A DNA stretch of 64,000 bases from JAGNXB01 sp964471595 (lineage in GTDB: Bacteria; Bacteroidota; Bacteroidia; Chitinophagales; Saprospiraceae): the NCBI GenBank assembly GCA_964471595.1, contig CAYYGN010000014.1, positions 1-64,000 on the forward strand, read 5' to 3'. Below are positions 7,481 to 17,100 of the stretch, one piece after another. Both the position numbers and the translations under genes were made by a program. How positions within the stretch are numbered: position 1 is the first letter of the stretch; each line of letters starts with the position of its first letter. The notes beneath the pieces are model-generated. The model had not been told where the DNA came from and ran no database searches. It was given only the letters and a program-made list of their open reading frames with translations.

Positions 7481-10021
7481 ATGAATCGCAAGTTCTCACC
7501 CCAGGTCAAACAAATCATCTCCCGGAGCCGGGATGAGGCCGTTCGTCTGGGACACAACTACATCGGCACGGAACACCTTCTCCTGGGCATTCTGCAGGAA
7601 AAAGACAACCTGGCCATCAAGGTACTTAACTCCTTGGAAGTCAATGCCAGAGCGCTTCGATCTTCCCTGGAACAGTCCGTTCCTCCCGGCACCCAGGGCA
7701 ACGGGGATCTCAATATTGGCCAGCTCCCGCTCAACAAACAGGCCGAAAAAGTGCTCAAAGTCACGTTCCTGGAAGCCAAAAGCCTCAAAAGCGAGGAAAT
7801 CAACACAGAGCATCTGATGCTCTCCATCCTGAAATACAAAGACAACCTGGCTTCACAAATTCTCCAGCAATTCGATATCGACTACGAAGTCTTCAAGTCC
7901 GAGCTGGAATATGTCCTCCAGGAAGGCAATATCTCCGCCACAGGGGAAACCCTTGCCTCCGCCCAACCCGAACCGGAAGATTCCTTTGAGGAGGAGGAGG
8001 AAAGTTCAAGGTTCCAACGCAAGGGTGCCGCCAAATCCCGCACCCCCGTGCTCGACAATTTCGGTCGTGATGTGACCCGTTTGGCAGAAGAAGGCCAGCT
8101 TGACCCCATTATCGGGCGGGAAAGCGAGATTGAACGCGTCTCCCAGATCCTGAGCCGCCGCAAAAAGAACAACCCGATCCTGATTGGAGAACCGGGCGTG
8201 GGCAAAACCGCCATCGTCGAAGGCCTCGCCTTGCGGATCATCCAGAAGAAAGTTTCCCGTACCCTGTTCAACAAGCGGATCATCATGCTTGATCTGGCGG
8301 CATTGGTAGCCGGCACCAAGTACCGCGGGCAGTTTGAAGAGCGGATGAAAGCCATCATGAACGAGTTGGAAAAATCCAGGGACGTTATCCTCTTCATCGA
8401 CGAGATTCACACCATCGTCGGCGCGGGAGGTGCAACCGGCAGCCTGGATGCCTCCAATATCTTCAAACCAGCGCTCGCCAGAGGTGAATTGCAATGCATC
8501 GGTGCCTCCACCCTGGACGAATACCGCCAGTATATTGAAAAGGACGGAGCATTGGACCGCCGGTTCCAGAAGGTCATGGTCGATCCGCCGTCCGCCGAAG
8601 AAACGATCCATATCCTCCACAACATCAAGTCCAAATACGAGGATTTCCACAATGTCACCTATGCCGAGGAGGCGATCAAGGCCTGTGTCAAACTCAGCGA
8701 CCGCTATATCACCGATCGCTTCCTCCCGGACAAGGCCATCGACGTGCTCGACGAAGTCGGCGCCAGAGTCCATCTCAAGAACATCCATGTGCCCAAGCAC
8801 ATTGAGGAGTTGGAAAAGCGGATCGAAGAACTGAAAGAGCTTAAAAATCAGGCGGTCAAGGATCAGCAATACGAAAAGGCGGCGGATCTTCGTGATGACG
8901 AGTCCAAGCTGCAGCGCCAGCTCGAATACGCCAAAAACAGCTGGGAAGAAGAGGCCAAAACCCGCCGGTATCCGGTCAACGAGGACGATATCGCCGAGGT
9001 GGTTTCCATGATGACCGGCATTCCCGTCAAGAGGGTGGCTCAAAGCGAAAGCAACCGCCTCATCCACATGGCGGACGATATGAAGCAGATGGTCATCGGA
9101 CAGGACGAGGCCATTATCAAGGTCACCAAAGCCATCCAACGCAACCGCGTGGGCCTGAAAGACCCCAAACGGCCCATCGGTACCTTCATCTTCCTGGGTC
9201 CGACCGGGGTGGGGAAAACCGAAACGGCCAAAGCACTGGCCCGCTATCTGTTTGACAGTGACGACGCGCTCGTCCGCATCGACATGAGCGAGTACATGGA
9301 GAAATTCTCCATTAGCCGGCTGATTGGGGCACCTCCCGGCTATGTAGGTTATGAGGAAGGTGGACAGTTAACGGAAAAGGTCCGACGCAAACCCTATTCG
9401 GTCATCCTCCTCGATGAAATCGAAAAGGCCCACCCCGACGTGTACAACATTTTGCTGCAGGTGTTGGACGACGGTCAGCTGACGGATGGTCTCGGTCGCA
9501 AGGTCGATTTCAAAAACACCCTGATCATCATGACTTCCAATATCGGCGTGCGTCAGTTGAAAGATTTCGGACAAGGGGTTGGCTTTGCCACCAAAGCGCG
9601 ACAGGAAGCGGCCGAAGAGAATGCCAAATCAGTGATTCAAAGCGCCTTGAAGCGCACATTCTCGCCGGAATTCCTCAACCGGATTGACGATGTATTGGTT
9701 TTCAATACGCTGGATCAGGACCATATTTTCCAGATCATCGACATCACGCTGAATCATCTCCTACAGCGTATGGCCGGGATGGGATATCATCTCAACCTGA
9801 CGGAGGCGGCCAAGAAGTTCGTAGCTGAAAAAGGATATGATCCTCAATTCGGCGCCCGTCCCCTGCACCGCGCCATCCAGAAGTACATCGAAGACCCCCT
9901 CGCCGAGCAGATCCTCAATGCCAACCCCCAGGAGGGGAGCACCTTCGAAGCCGACATCAATGAAGCCGGGGACGGACTCACCATCACCCTTTTGCGGGTA
10001 GTACAGACCGATGCCGGTTGA
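7481..10021 (+). CDS. clpC: ATP-dependent Clp protease ATP-binding subunit ClpC
   Basis: An 846-residue Hsp100 unfoldase that feeds substrates to ClpP. It has a double Clp_N repeat (about residues 1-150), an acidic linker, and an AAA1 module with Walker A GEPGVGKT near 236 and Walker B LFIDEIHT. A UVR coiled segment (EKAADLRDDESKLQRQLE) near 450 identifies ClpC rather than ClpB. The AAA2 module has GPTGVGKT near 572, and a ClpB_D2-small C-terminus follows. The GVGF segment near 700 matches the ClpP-docking loop. The ATG at 7481 starts the canonical MNRKFSPQVKQ N-terminus, so the 28 in-frame codons upstream were dropped. clpP is not in the window. Confidence 0.96.
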   Translation: MNRKFSPQVKQIISRSRDEAVRLGHNYIGTEHLLLGILQEKDNLAIKVLNSLEVNARALRSSLEQSVPPGTQGNGDLNIGQLPLNKQAEKVLKVTFLEAKSLKSEEINTEHLMLSILKYKDNLASQILQQFDIDYEVFKSELEYVLQEGNISATGETLASAQPEPEDSFEEEEESSRFQRKGAAKSRTPVLDNFGRDVTRLAEEGQLDPIIGRESEIERVSQILSRRKKNNPILIGEPGVGKTAIVEGLALRIIQKKVSRTLFNKRIIMLDLAALVAGTKYRGQFEERMKAIMNELEKSRDVILFIDEIHTIVGAGGATGSLDASNIFKPALARGELQCIGASTLDEYRQYIEKDGALDRRFQKVMVDPPSAEETIHILHNIKSKYEDFHNVTYAEEAIKACVKLSDRYITDRFLPDKAIDVLDEVGARVHLKNIHVPKHIEELEKRIEELKELKNQAVKDQQYEKAADLRDDESKLQRQLEYAKNSWEEEAKTRRYPVNEDDIAEVVSMMTGIPVKRVAQSESNRLIHMADDMKQMVIGQDEAIIKVTKAIQRNRVGLKDPKRPIGTFIFLGPTGVGKTETAKALARYLFDSDDALVRIDMSEYMEKFSISRLIGAPPGYVGYEEGGQLTEKVRRKPYSVILLDEIEKAHPDVYNILLQVLDDGQLTDGLGRKVDFKNTLIIMTSNIGVRQLKDFGQGVGFATKARQEAAEENAKSVIQSALKRTFSPEFLNRIDDVLVFNTLDQDHIFQIIDITLNHLLQRMAGMGYHLNLTEAAKKFVAEKGYDPQFGARPLHRAIQKYIEDPLAEQILNANPQEGSTFEADINEAGDGLTITLLRVVQTDAG

Positions 10022-10072
10022 TGCCATGTTACCTTCGCAGATACTGCTTGCCTTTTCACCCGGAAAGATGGC

Positions 10073-10080
10073 TACCTTTG
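10073..10080 (+). promoter_or_regulatory. -7 box for the infC operon
   Basis: TACCTTTG, a perfect consensus, with a TTG at 10048-10050 (spacer 22). It gives infC a leader of about 40 nt. Confidence 0.55.
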
Positions 10081-10123
10081 CGCCGCCAACCCCCTAAGTC
10101 ATCATCATAAAACCCCTGAGCCT

Positions 10124-10702
10124 TTGGCTAGAAAAGAATTTCCCAAAAAAAAGGAAGAGAAATTTGACTACCGGATCAATCAAATGATCCGTGTTCCTGA
10201 GATCCGCCTTGTCGGCGACAATCTCGAAGCTGTCAGCGCTGCCGCCGGACGCAACATTGAAACCGGCGTTTTCCCCACCCGTATGGCCCTCAACTGGGCC
10301 GAGGCGATGGAACTCGATCTGGTGGAGATCTCTCCCAATGCAGAACCTCCTGTCTGCAAGATCACCGACTACCGCAAGTTTATCTACGACAAAAAGAAGA
10401 AGGAGAAAGAACTGAAAGCCAAAGTCGTCAAAACGGTGATGAAGGAGATCCGTTTCGGACCCAACACCGACGAACACGATTTCGAATTCAAGGTCCGGCA
10501 CGCCAAAGGCTTCCTGGAGGAAGGTTCCAAGGTCAGAGCCTACGTGCATTTCCGGGGCCGGACCATCGTGTTCAAGGACCGGGGAGAACTGCTGTTGCTC
10601 CGGTTTCTCAAAGAGCTGGAAGACCATGGAGCCGCCGAAGCCCTGCCCAAACTGGAAGGCCGCCGGATGTCGGTCATCATCTCGCCCAAGAAGAAAAAAT
10701 AG
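10124..10702 (+). CDS. infC: Translation initiation factor IF-3, TTG start
   Basis: IF-3 binds the 30S subunit and discriminates against wrong initiation codons. The 192-residue protein has the N-domain (INQMIRVPEIRLVGDN), LDLVEISPNAEPPVCKI, and the C-domain up to a lysine tail. The only plausible initiator is TTG at 10124: there is no in-frame ATG or GTG upstream before the promoter, and the next ATG lies inside the domain. infC genes often use non-standard starts as part of autoregulation, which fits. There is an unusual extra stretch of about 12 residues (LEAVSAAAGRNI) between VGDN and ETGVFP. It heads the conserved infC-rpmI-rplT cluster. Confidence 0.94.
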   Translation: MARKEFPKKKEEKFDYRINQMIRVPEIRLVGDNLEAVSAAAGRNIETGVFPTRMALNWAEAMELDLVEISPNAEPPVCKITDYRKFIYDKKKKEKELKAKVVKTVMKEIRFGPNTDEHDFEFKVRHAKGFLEEGSKVRAYVHFRGRTIVFKDRGELLLLRFLKELEDHGAAEALPKLEGRRMSVIISPKKKK

Positions 10703-10744
10703 TCCCTGTCTCCCGGTATTGTGGCAAAATATCCGGATTATCCT

Positions 10745-10752
10745 TAATTTTG
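10745..10752 (+). promoter_or_regulatory. -7 box for rpmI-rplT
   Basis: TAATTTTG matches TAnnTTTG, with a TTG at 10719-10721 (spacer 23). It suggests rpmI-rplT can be transcribed independently of infC. Confidence 0.5.
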
Positions 10753-10771
10753 CGTCCTTAAATTCAAGGCT

Positions 10772-10966
10772 ATGCCTAAAATGAAAACCCATTCCAGCGC
10801 CAAGAAGCGCTTTGCGCTCACCGGCACAGGGAAAGTCAAGCGGTTTCACGCGTTTCATTCCCACCTGATGCGCAAAAAGACCACCACGCAGAAGCTGGGC
10901 TTGCGCAAGTCCACGCTGGTCAGCGAGGCGGATGAAAAGCGCATCCTCCGTCTGCTTTGTATGTAA
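10772..10966 (+). CDS. rpmI: 50S ribosomal protein bL35
   Basis: A small, very basic 64-residue protein starting MPKMKTHSSAKKRF, with the family hallmarks TGTGKVKR and HLMRKKT. It is a structural protein of the large ribosomal subunit. It lies between infC and rplT, the usual order. The start is the ATG of the conserved MPKMKT. Confidence 0.97.
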   Translation: MPKMKTHSSAKKRFALTGTGKVKRFHAFHSHLMRKKTTTQKLGLRKSTLVSEADEKRILRLLCM

Positions 10967-10998
10967 TCAATGGTTTAATCAGGTCACCCGGTCAAAGA

Positions 10999-11016
10999 AT
11001 CCTTTCCTGAAAGGAT
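10999..11016 (+). repeat. Hairpin between rpmI and rplT
   Basis: ATCCTTTC - CT - GAAAGGAT is a perfect inverted repeat in the 75-nt gap. L20 autoregulates this operon through leader RNA in other bacteria, but this element is short and its role is unproven. Confidence 0.35.
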
Positions 11017-11041
11017 CCCGGCACACCGCCAAATTCACCAT

Positions 11042-11389
11042 ATGCCACGTTCCGTAAACGCAGTCGCCAGCAGGGCGCGCCGCAAAAAGATCATGAATGC
11101 CGCCAAGGGCTACTTCGGTGCACGCAGCAAAGTGTACACCGTAGCCAAGAACGCGGTAGAAAAGGCCTGGGGTTATGCCTACCGCGACCGCAAGAACAAG
11201 AAAAGAGCCTTCCGTCGCCTGTGGATTGCCCGGATCAATGCCGGTGCCCGGATGAATGGCACCACTTATTCGCGGTTGATCAACGGTCTCCACCAAAAAG
11301 ACTCCGCTCTCAACCGCAAGGTATTGGCCGATCTGGCCATGCATCACCCTTCGACCTTCAAAGCCATCGTCGAATCGGTGGCCCGGTAA
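11042..11389 (+). CDS. rplT: 50S ribosomal protein bL20
   Basis: A 115-residue protein starting MPRSVNAVASRARRKKI, with the family segments AKGYFGARSKVY and RLWIARINAGAR, typical of L20. It binds 23S rRNA early in large-subunit assembly. It is the last gene of the infC-rpmI-rplT cluster and is followed directly by a strong hairpin terminator. Confidence 0.97.
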   Translation: MPRSVNAVASRARRKKIMNAAKGYFGARSKVYTVAKNAVEKAWGYAYRDRKNKKRAFRRLWIARINAGARMNGTTYSRLINGLHQKDSALNRKVLADLAMHHPSTFKAIVESVAR

Positions 11390-11408
11390 GCGAGCCGGTT
11401 TACCCAAA

Positions 11409-11444
11409 CATAAAAGCCCTTGCCCATCGGCAGGGGCTTTTATG
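11409..11444. terminator. Bidirectional Rho-independent terminator
   Basis: A 16-bp stem (CATAAAAGCCCTTGCC paired with GGCAGGGGCTTTTATG, one G-T wobble) with loop CATC. Each arm gives a T-run on its own strand, so it can end both rplT (+) and the converging T9SS client (-). Confidence 0.85.
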
Positions 11445-11454
11445 TTTTCAGACC

Positions 11455-14016
11455 TTACCGAATGACCAAAGGAAGGACCCAGCGACCGTCCGTACACCGC
11501 ACCTCCAAATAATGGAGTCCCGGATGTACTGCCGTGGACAGCGGTATTGGCCGGATGGCGGGATGTTTGCCCTGCGCAAGTTCAATGACTTTACGACCCA
11601 TCGAGTCCCACAGGACCACATCGCCTACCCATTCCCGTCCATGGACGGCTTCCAGCCAGACAGGTCCCGAAGCCGGATTGGGATAGATACGGAAGGGTTT
11701 CCCGATTTCAGACCTTACCGGTATGTCCCGGGAATTGGGCTGACTGAGCAATGGCACCTCCCAGGCACCTGCCCCGTGCGTGGCGGCACGCAATACTTTT
11801 TTGGGCCTGCTCACCGCCAGATCCATGACAAGACAAGCGTCGGGCAGCCCCTTGCTGAATGGACTCCAGTTGGCCCCCTCATCCGTCGAAACATATACCC
11901 CCAGATCATTGCCCAGGTACACGTGGGTGGGTTCAAACGGATCGAAAACCACACTGTTGGCCGGAATGGGCGGTAAACCGTTTCCCCAGGGCAGCCAGGA
12001 AATGCCTCCGTTGTCGGAACGGTACAAAGGCGGCGCCCCAAACCCGCCAAAAGTGGCGAGCATGATGGCAGGTGTTTGGGGATGGATGGTCAGGCAGGTA
12101 TTGTAACGGTTAGGCCATCCGGATGCCACCTGCCAGACATTGCCCTCCCCTCCCTGGTTGGAAAGCAACAACTTGCCGGTATTCAATGCGCCTTGCCATA
12201 CCGGATCCGAACTTGTCACGACGTAAACACGCTGCGACGTCTCCTGGCTCACCAGGATCTGGGTTACCATATTGCTGCCATCGAGATATGCATCCTGCAA
12301 CGGCTCCCAGGATCCCGGCGCAGCAAACAGATCGGAACGATAGAGCCGCTGTCCTCCGGTCAGGACCCGGTCGGCCTGACCCGGCACCAGGGATATGGCC
12401 GTGTTGAAAGGCCTCAATTCCCCTGCTGCGAAGGGTGGTTCGGTTTTCGCAAACTGAAAGCCCCTGTCCAGCGACCGCTGGAATACGCCCTGGGGCAAAC
12501 TGGCCAGCAATCTTTCGTCATTGCCGGGATCGATCGCCGTGGACATGCCGTCCCCTCCGATGACCTTGATCCATTCCGTATCTCCTTCATAAATGACGGT
12601 GGCGTTGTCCTGAAGACCGCCCAGTGCAAAGGAAGGATCCTGTTCCGAATTGCTGAAGCGGGCATAAAACTGTTGCGTTTGATAACCCCCGTTGCGCCCC
12701 TGGAACTCGTTTCCCCCGTCTTCGCTGACAAAAAGCCCTCCATCCGTCGCAAGCCATACATGCTGGGCATTGGCCGGATGGAAATAGACCCCATGAATAT
12801 CTGCATGAACGTAATAGGGGGGGCCTTCTGGACCACCGGCCGGTATTTTTCCGTAGGCTCCGGCTTCCCAAATTCCCTGTTGAATCAGGAATTCGCCTCC
12901 ATTATGGGAACTGTGGACATCTATACCCCCAATGACCAGATGTGCGGGATTGTCGGGATCCACGGCGAGATCATGGGAATACCAACCCTGCCATTGCGAA
13001 ATGTCCATGCTGTTGACAATGGTCCAGGCGCTACCGCCGTTGTCCGAACGAAAGAGACCCCTTCCTTCGAGCGCGTCTGCTACATAGGCATACAGAACGT
13101 CAGGGTCAGACGGAGCACCTGCCATCATGGCCTTCCCTGTAAAATCCCCCGGGAATCCGTTCGTCACTTTGGCGAAGGAGCCACCGCCGTTGATGGAGCG
13201 GTACAGACCCGCATTTTGGGTGAAATAACTGCCTGTTGTCACCAGGATAAGATTGGTGTCCTGGGGATGGATGTAAAGGTCAACAGCCATGGGTACCTGG
13301 AAGGCTTGTATCCAGGAATTGCCACCATCCCAGGAGCGGTAAAGGCCCTCGCTGGTGGCTGCCCACAGCGACATCCGGTTTTGCGGGTTCATAGCGAGTT
13401 GCTGGACACCCTTCATCTGGCCATAATCCCATGCCAGAGACGGACTCCAGGTTTTGCCACCGTCCTCCGTGCGAAGGATGCCTATGCCGTAAGTGCCACG
13501 GGTGAACCGGTTGATGGCTCCGGGTTTGACAACTCCGTTGCTGTACATTTCACCTGTGCCGATCCACATTCTGTCCGGATTTTCGGGGTCGATCAGGATG
13601 GAGGATACGCCGAGGACCGGAAAACCGATTGGTATCCGCTCCCAGGCAGCCGGACCTTTGCCGGCCGTATATGTCACCCACAAACCACCGCTGGCCGAAC
13701 CGGCATATACCGTGGATGGCTGGTCAGGATGAAAGGCCAGACACAAGGTCCTGCCACCGATATTGGAAGGACCTATCGGGGACCAATCGGGATCATCCTG
13801 GCGAAGGGAGGCCTCCCGCTTGGACCAGAAAGCCCGTGTCCATTCGGATAAGGAGATTTGTCCATTTTCCCCGATCCGGATACACGACCATTGATCGAGT
13901 GACTCAGCGGCTCCGCTTTGCCGTTTCTGGGGGGAAGCGGGAGAGGGGCTGGAGGGTGATTGGCAGGCGCTGAAAGAAAAAATTCCCGCAACGATCACAT
14001 AAGCAACAAGACGCAT
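11455..14016 (-). CDS. Sortilin/BNR-repeat exported protein with T9SS type A sorting domain
   Basis: 853 residues from the ATG at 14016. A lipoprotein-like signal (SFSACQS) is followed by repeated BNR/Asp-box units such as RTEDGGKTWSP, RSDNGGSAWTIV and YRSWDGGNSWIQ. These fold as one or two beta-propellers of the VPS10/sortilin or xyloglucanase type. The last ~85 residues (FRIYPNPASGPVWLEA ... GLHYLEVRCTDGRWV) are a type A T9SS sorting domain. A lipobox together with a type A domain is slightly odd; cleavage by signal peptidase I cannot be excluded. No catalytic residues can be assigned. A TTG at 14037 would overlap the promoter box and was rejected. Confidence 0.85.
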   Translation of the reverse strand: MRLVAYVIVAGIFSFSACQSPSSPSPASPQKRQSGAAESLDQWSCIRIGENGQISLSEWTRAFWSKREASLRQDDPDWSPIGPSNIGGRTLCLAFHPDQPSTVYAGSASGGLWVTYTAGKGPAAWERIPIGFPVLGVSSILIDPENPDRMWIGTGEMYSNGVVKPGAINRFTRGTYGIGILRTEDGGKTWSPSLAWDYGQMKGVQQLAMNPQNRMSLWAATSEGLYRSWDGGNSWIQAFQVPMAVDLYIHPQDTNLILVTTGSYFTQNAGLYRSINGGGSFAKVTNGFPGDFTGKAMMAGAPSDPDVLYAYVADALEGRGLFRSDNGGSAWTIVNSMDISQWQGWYSHDLAVDPDNPAHLVIGGIDVHSSHNGGEFLIQQGIWEAGAYGKIPAGGPEGPPYYVHADIHGVYFHPANAQHVWLATDGGLFVSEDGGNEFQGRNGGYQTQQFYARFSNSEQDPSFALGGLQDNATVIYEGDTEWIKVIGGDGMSTAIDPGNDERLLASLPQGVFQRSLDRGFQFAKTEPPFAAGELRPFNTAISLVPGQADRVLTGGQRLYRSDLFAAPGSWEPLQDAYLDGSNMVTQILVSQETSQRVYVVTSSDPVWQGALNTGKLLLSNQGGEGNVWQVASGWPNRYNTCLTIHPQTPAIMLATFGGFGAPPLYRSDNGGISWLPWGNGLPPIPANSVVFDPFEPTHVYLGNDLGVYVSTDEGANWSPFSKGLPDACLVMDLAVSRPKKVLRAATHGAGAWEVPLLSQPNSRDIPVRSEIGKPFRIYPNPASGPVWLEAVHGREWVGDVVLWDSMGRKVIELAQGKHPAIRPIPLSTAVHPGLHYLEVRCTDGRWVLPLVIR

Positions 14017-14034
14017 GTACAAGGGATTGGCATA

Positions 14035-14042
14035 CAAAGATA
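14035..14042 (-). promoter_or_regulatory. -7 box for the BNR-repeat protein
   Basis: TATCTTTG on the minus strand, perfect consensus, 19 bases before the ATG at 14016. Confidence 0.5.
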
Positions 14043-14123
14043 GGCTGCCGAAAGGGGACGGAAGGTCTGCCAGCCGACCATTGGACTGGAGAAGGGATAA
14101 GCTGCATTCTCAAAGGTGTTTGA

Positions 14124-14130
14124 TATCTTG
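14124..14130 (+). promoter_or_regulatory. -7-like box for the Dna2-like gene
   Basis: TATCTTG lies six bases before the ATG at 14137. It supports that ATG over the in-frame GTG at 14116, which is upstream of the box. Confidence 0.35.
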
Positions 14131-14136
14131 GTGGGT

Positions 14137-17100
14137 ATGACAGAACCCCCAGTAGCCAGGTTGTCACCGAACGCCAATGTGGATGGCCCGGATCCATCAG
14201 CAGGGGCGAACGTACTGTCATGGCTGGATTCCACCGATCCCTCACCCGAAGATCCGGATGCCTTTCTGAGGGACCTGGTGCGAATGATACGCCACCTCCT
14301 GGAGCAACTGGCAGAAAAGGAACCTCTCCATTTTCCGACGTTGTATGCCTTTCTTTCGTACCTCGGACACAAGCACCAGTTTTCCGGATCGGTCGTGAAG
14401 CAATTGCACCTTTTCAGGAAAGGACAGGAGAACTATGACGCGATGGATGATCCCACCCCGGAGGACGTCAACCGACAAATCCAGGTGGCCTATCAGACGC
14501 TGGCCGCTCTGCTGGAGGAGGTGTACCAACTCGCCTTGCCGGCCACAACAAAAGCAAAACTGGGACCTCCCCCTCCCCTGGAACCAGTCCGGACTCCTGG
14601 TCCTCGATTTGTGACTTCCACGGCATTGCAGGGCATCAGGCTGTCTGGGTCGGATCCAGTGATTTTGGGGTGGGAGGATGGCGATCCGGACAAGGTGATT
14701 GCCGCCAGGTTTGACATTCCTGAACGCAATGAAGATTTCACACCGGCCCTTAGATCCTTCATGGATCTCACGGGACCGTCAGCAAGGATTCAACTGGTTG
14801 ATAGTGAGTTGGACGAAAACGATGTCTTTCATCCACGTGCGTTTGTCCTGGATCCCGATCATTTGATGGATGTCACGGCCATTGCAGAATGCTTTACCCC
14901 CAATGGTGCATTTCCTGTTCTGCATCTGCTCAAGCGGTTCATGCCATCGGTAGCGACACCGGCCATCCTGGCTGGGCTCATCGCCAACTATTTTCTCGAC
15001 CGACTGATGCACCAGCCGGATCTCACATTTGAGGAGGCCTTTCAGGGGGTTTTCGGTCTGCAGCCGCTTGGACTGGCGCGGCTGACGGACGAAGAGGTGC
15101 GAGACCTGGTGACCCAATGCCGCCAGCATTTTGGCACCCTTTCGGCCATGGTCCAAACCGGCTTTGCCCGTCAGGGCATTGATCCCGCCAAAGCCTATCT
15201 GGAACCTTCCTTTTACAATCCCGAATATGGCCTGCAGGGCAGGCTTGATGTGCTGTACCTCCCTGAATCCTCCATGGATCCTCCGGCCATTGTGGAACTC
15301 AAAAGTGGTATGCCTTTCCGGTCCAATACCTATGGTCTGAATGCCAACCATTATATACAGACCCTATTGTATGAGCTGCTGGTACGCAATCTGCGACCCG
15401 GCCGGCCTGCACTGGCATTTATCCTTTACTCCCGCTCTGCTGACCAGCCTCTACGGTATGCGCCAACCGTTAGAGCCCTCCAGATCGAAGCTCTGCGCGT
15501 TCGCAATGAACTGCTCCTGTTGGAAAAACGCTTGGCCGCGATGAAAGACGACCTCCCGGAAACTTGGGAAGTGCTGAACGAAGTCCAACCCGAAGATTAT
15601 CCGGGACTGTTCGGATTTTCACGTCAGGACATGACGGCGTTCAGGGATACGTGGAAGCGTTTGAGCGCTCCGGAAAAAGCCTACTTTGTAGCCTTTTCGG
15701 CGTTCAGCATCCGGGAATACCATTTGGCCAAAACAGGCTCTGATTTCGGGCGGACGGACGGTCAGTCCGCCTTCTGGACAGCTTCCAGATCCGAAAAAGA
15801 GGACCAGCACGCCATCCTTTCTTTTCTGAACCTGACTGCCGACCGGAGCCATGAAGATGACCCCGAAATCGAATTGACCTTTACCGGCCGCACGCCCAAA
15901 TTGGCCAATTTTCGCCATGGAGATCTGGCCGTCCTGTACCCGCACACGGGGAAAACGGCAGCCACCGGTGAACAGATCTGGAAAGGCACCATTGTTTCCC
16001 TTTCCAAAAACAATGTAGTGCTGCGGCTGCGAGCACCCCAATTCAACAAATTCCATTTTACCAAATATCCATTCTGGCACCTGGAAAGGGATTTTCTGGA
16101 CAGTTCCTTTACGCAGTTGACGCGCGGATTGTATGGCTTTGCCCGCCTGCCGGAGGAAAAAAGATCCCTGCTCCTGGGATGGATCCCTCCCCGTCAAGGC
16201 ATCCCTGCTCACCCTGCCTTGCCGGATGAACTCACCGGGGAACAAAAAATGGTCATTCGGGACATCCTGGCATCAAGGGATTATTTCCTGCTATGGGGAC
16301 CTCCAGGGACCGGAAAAACCAGCATGGTGCTCAAACACCTGGTAGGCCATCTTTACCAACACACGACAGAGAACATATTATTGCTGGCTTATACCAACCG
16401 CGCAGTGGACGAAATCTGCGCCGCCATTTCTTCACTGGGGCCGGACCTCCGAAGGGCCTTCATGCGGATCGGAAGCCGGTTCAGTACGGATCCCGTTTTC
16501 AGGGACCGTTTGTTGGACGGGGCCTTGCAGAACTGCAGGAACAGGGAATCAGTCATCGGGTTGATCGGAAGTTGCCGAATTTTTGTCGCCACGGTATCGT
16601 CCCTGATGGGCAAACCGGAACTCCTGGCCATCAAGGCATTTGACCGGGTGATCGTGGACGAGGCATCCCAGATTCTTGAACCCGTTCTGGCCGGACTTCT
16701 GGGTCAATTCCCTCATTTTACCCTGATCGGTGACCATTGGCAATTGCCGGCCGTGGTGGTCCAACCGGTCCGGGAGCGAGCCATCTCCCACCCGGCTTTG
16801 GTCGAAGCAGGGTTCAGGGATGCGGGTCAATCCATGTTTGAACGTCTGTTCAATCATGCCCAGGCACTTTCCTGGGGACATGCATTCGGCATGTTGTCGG
16901 CCCAGGGACGGATGCACGCAGAGATCATGGCCTTCCCCAATGCCCGGTTTTACGACGGCAAACTCACCTGCATTGATGCCGGCCAGAAGTCAGTGCTGAC
17001 CGACCCGACCATGGCGCATCCCCTGGATGCGGGCTTGCGAAATACCCGTGTGGCCTTTCTGCCGGTCCGGCCAGATCATGGAGAGATTCTGGCCCGTACC

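Noticed and set aside
8006..9139. 377-codon open frame on the minus strand
   Set aside because: It is the shadow of clpC in a GC-rich gene; the clpC frame has full conservation of ClpC motifs.
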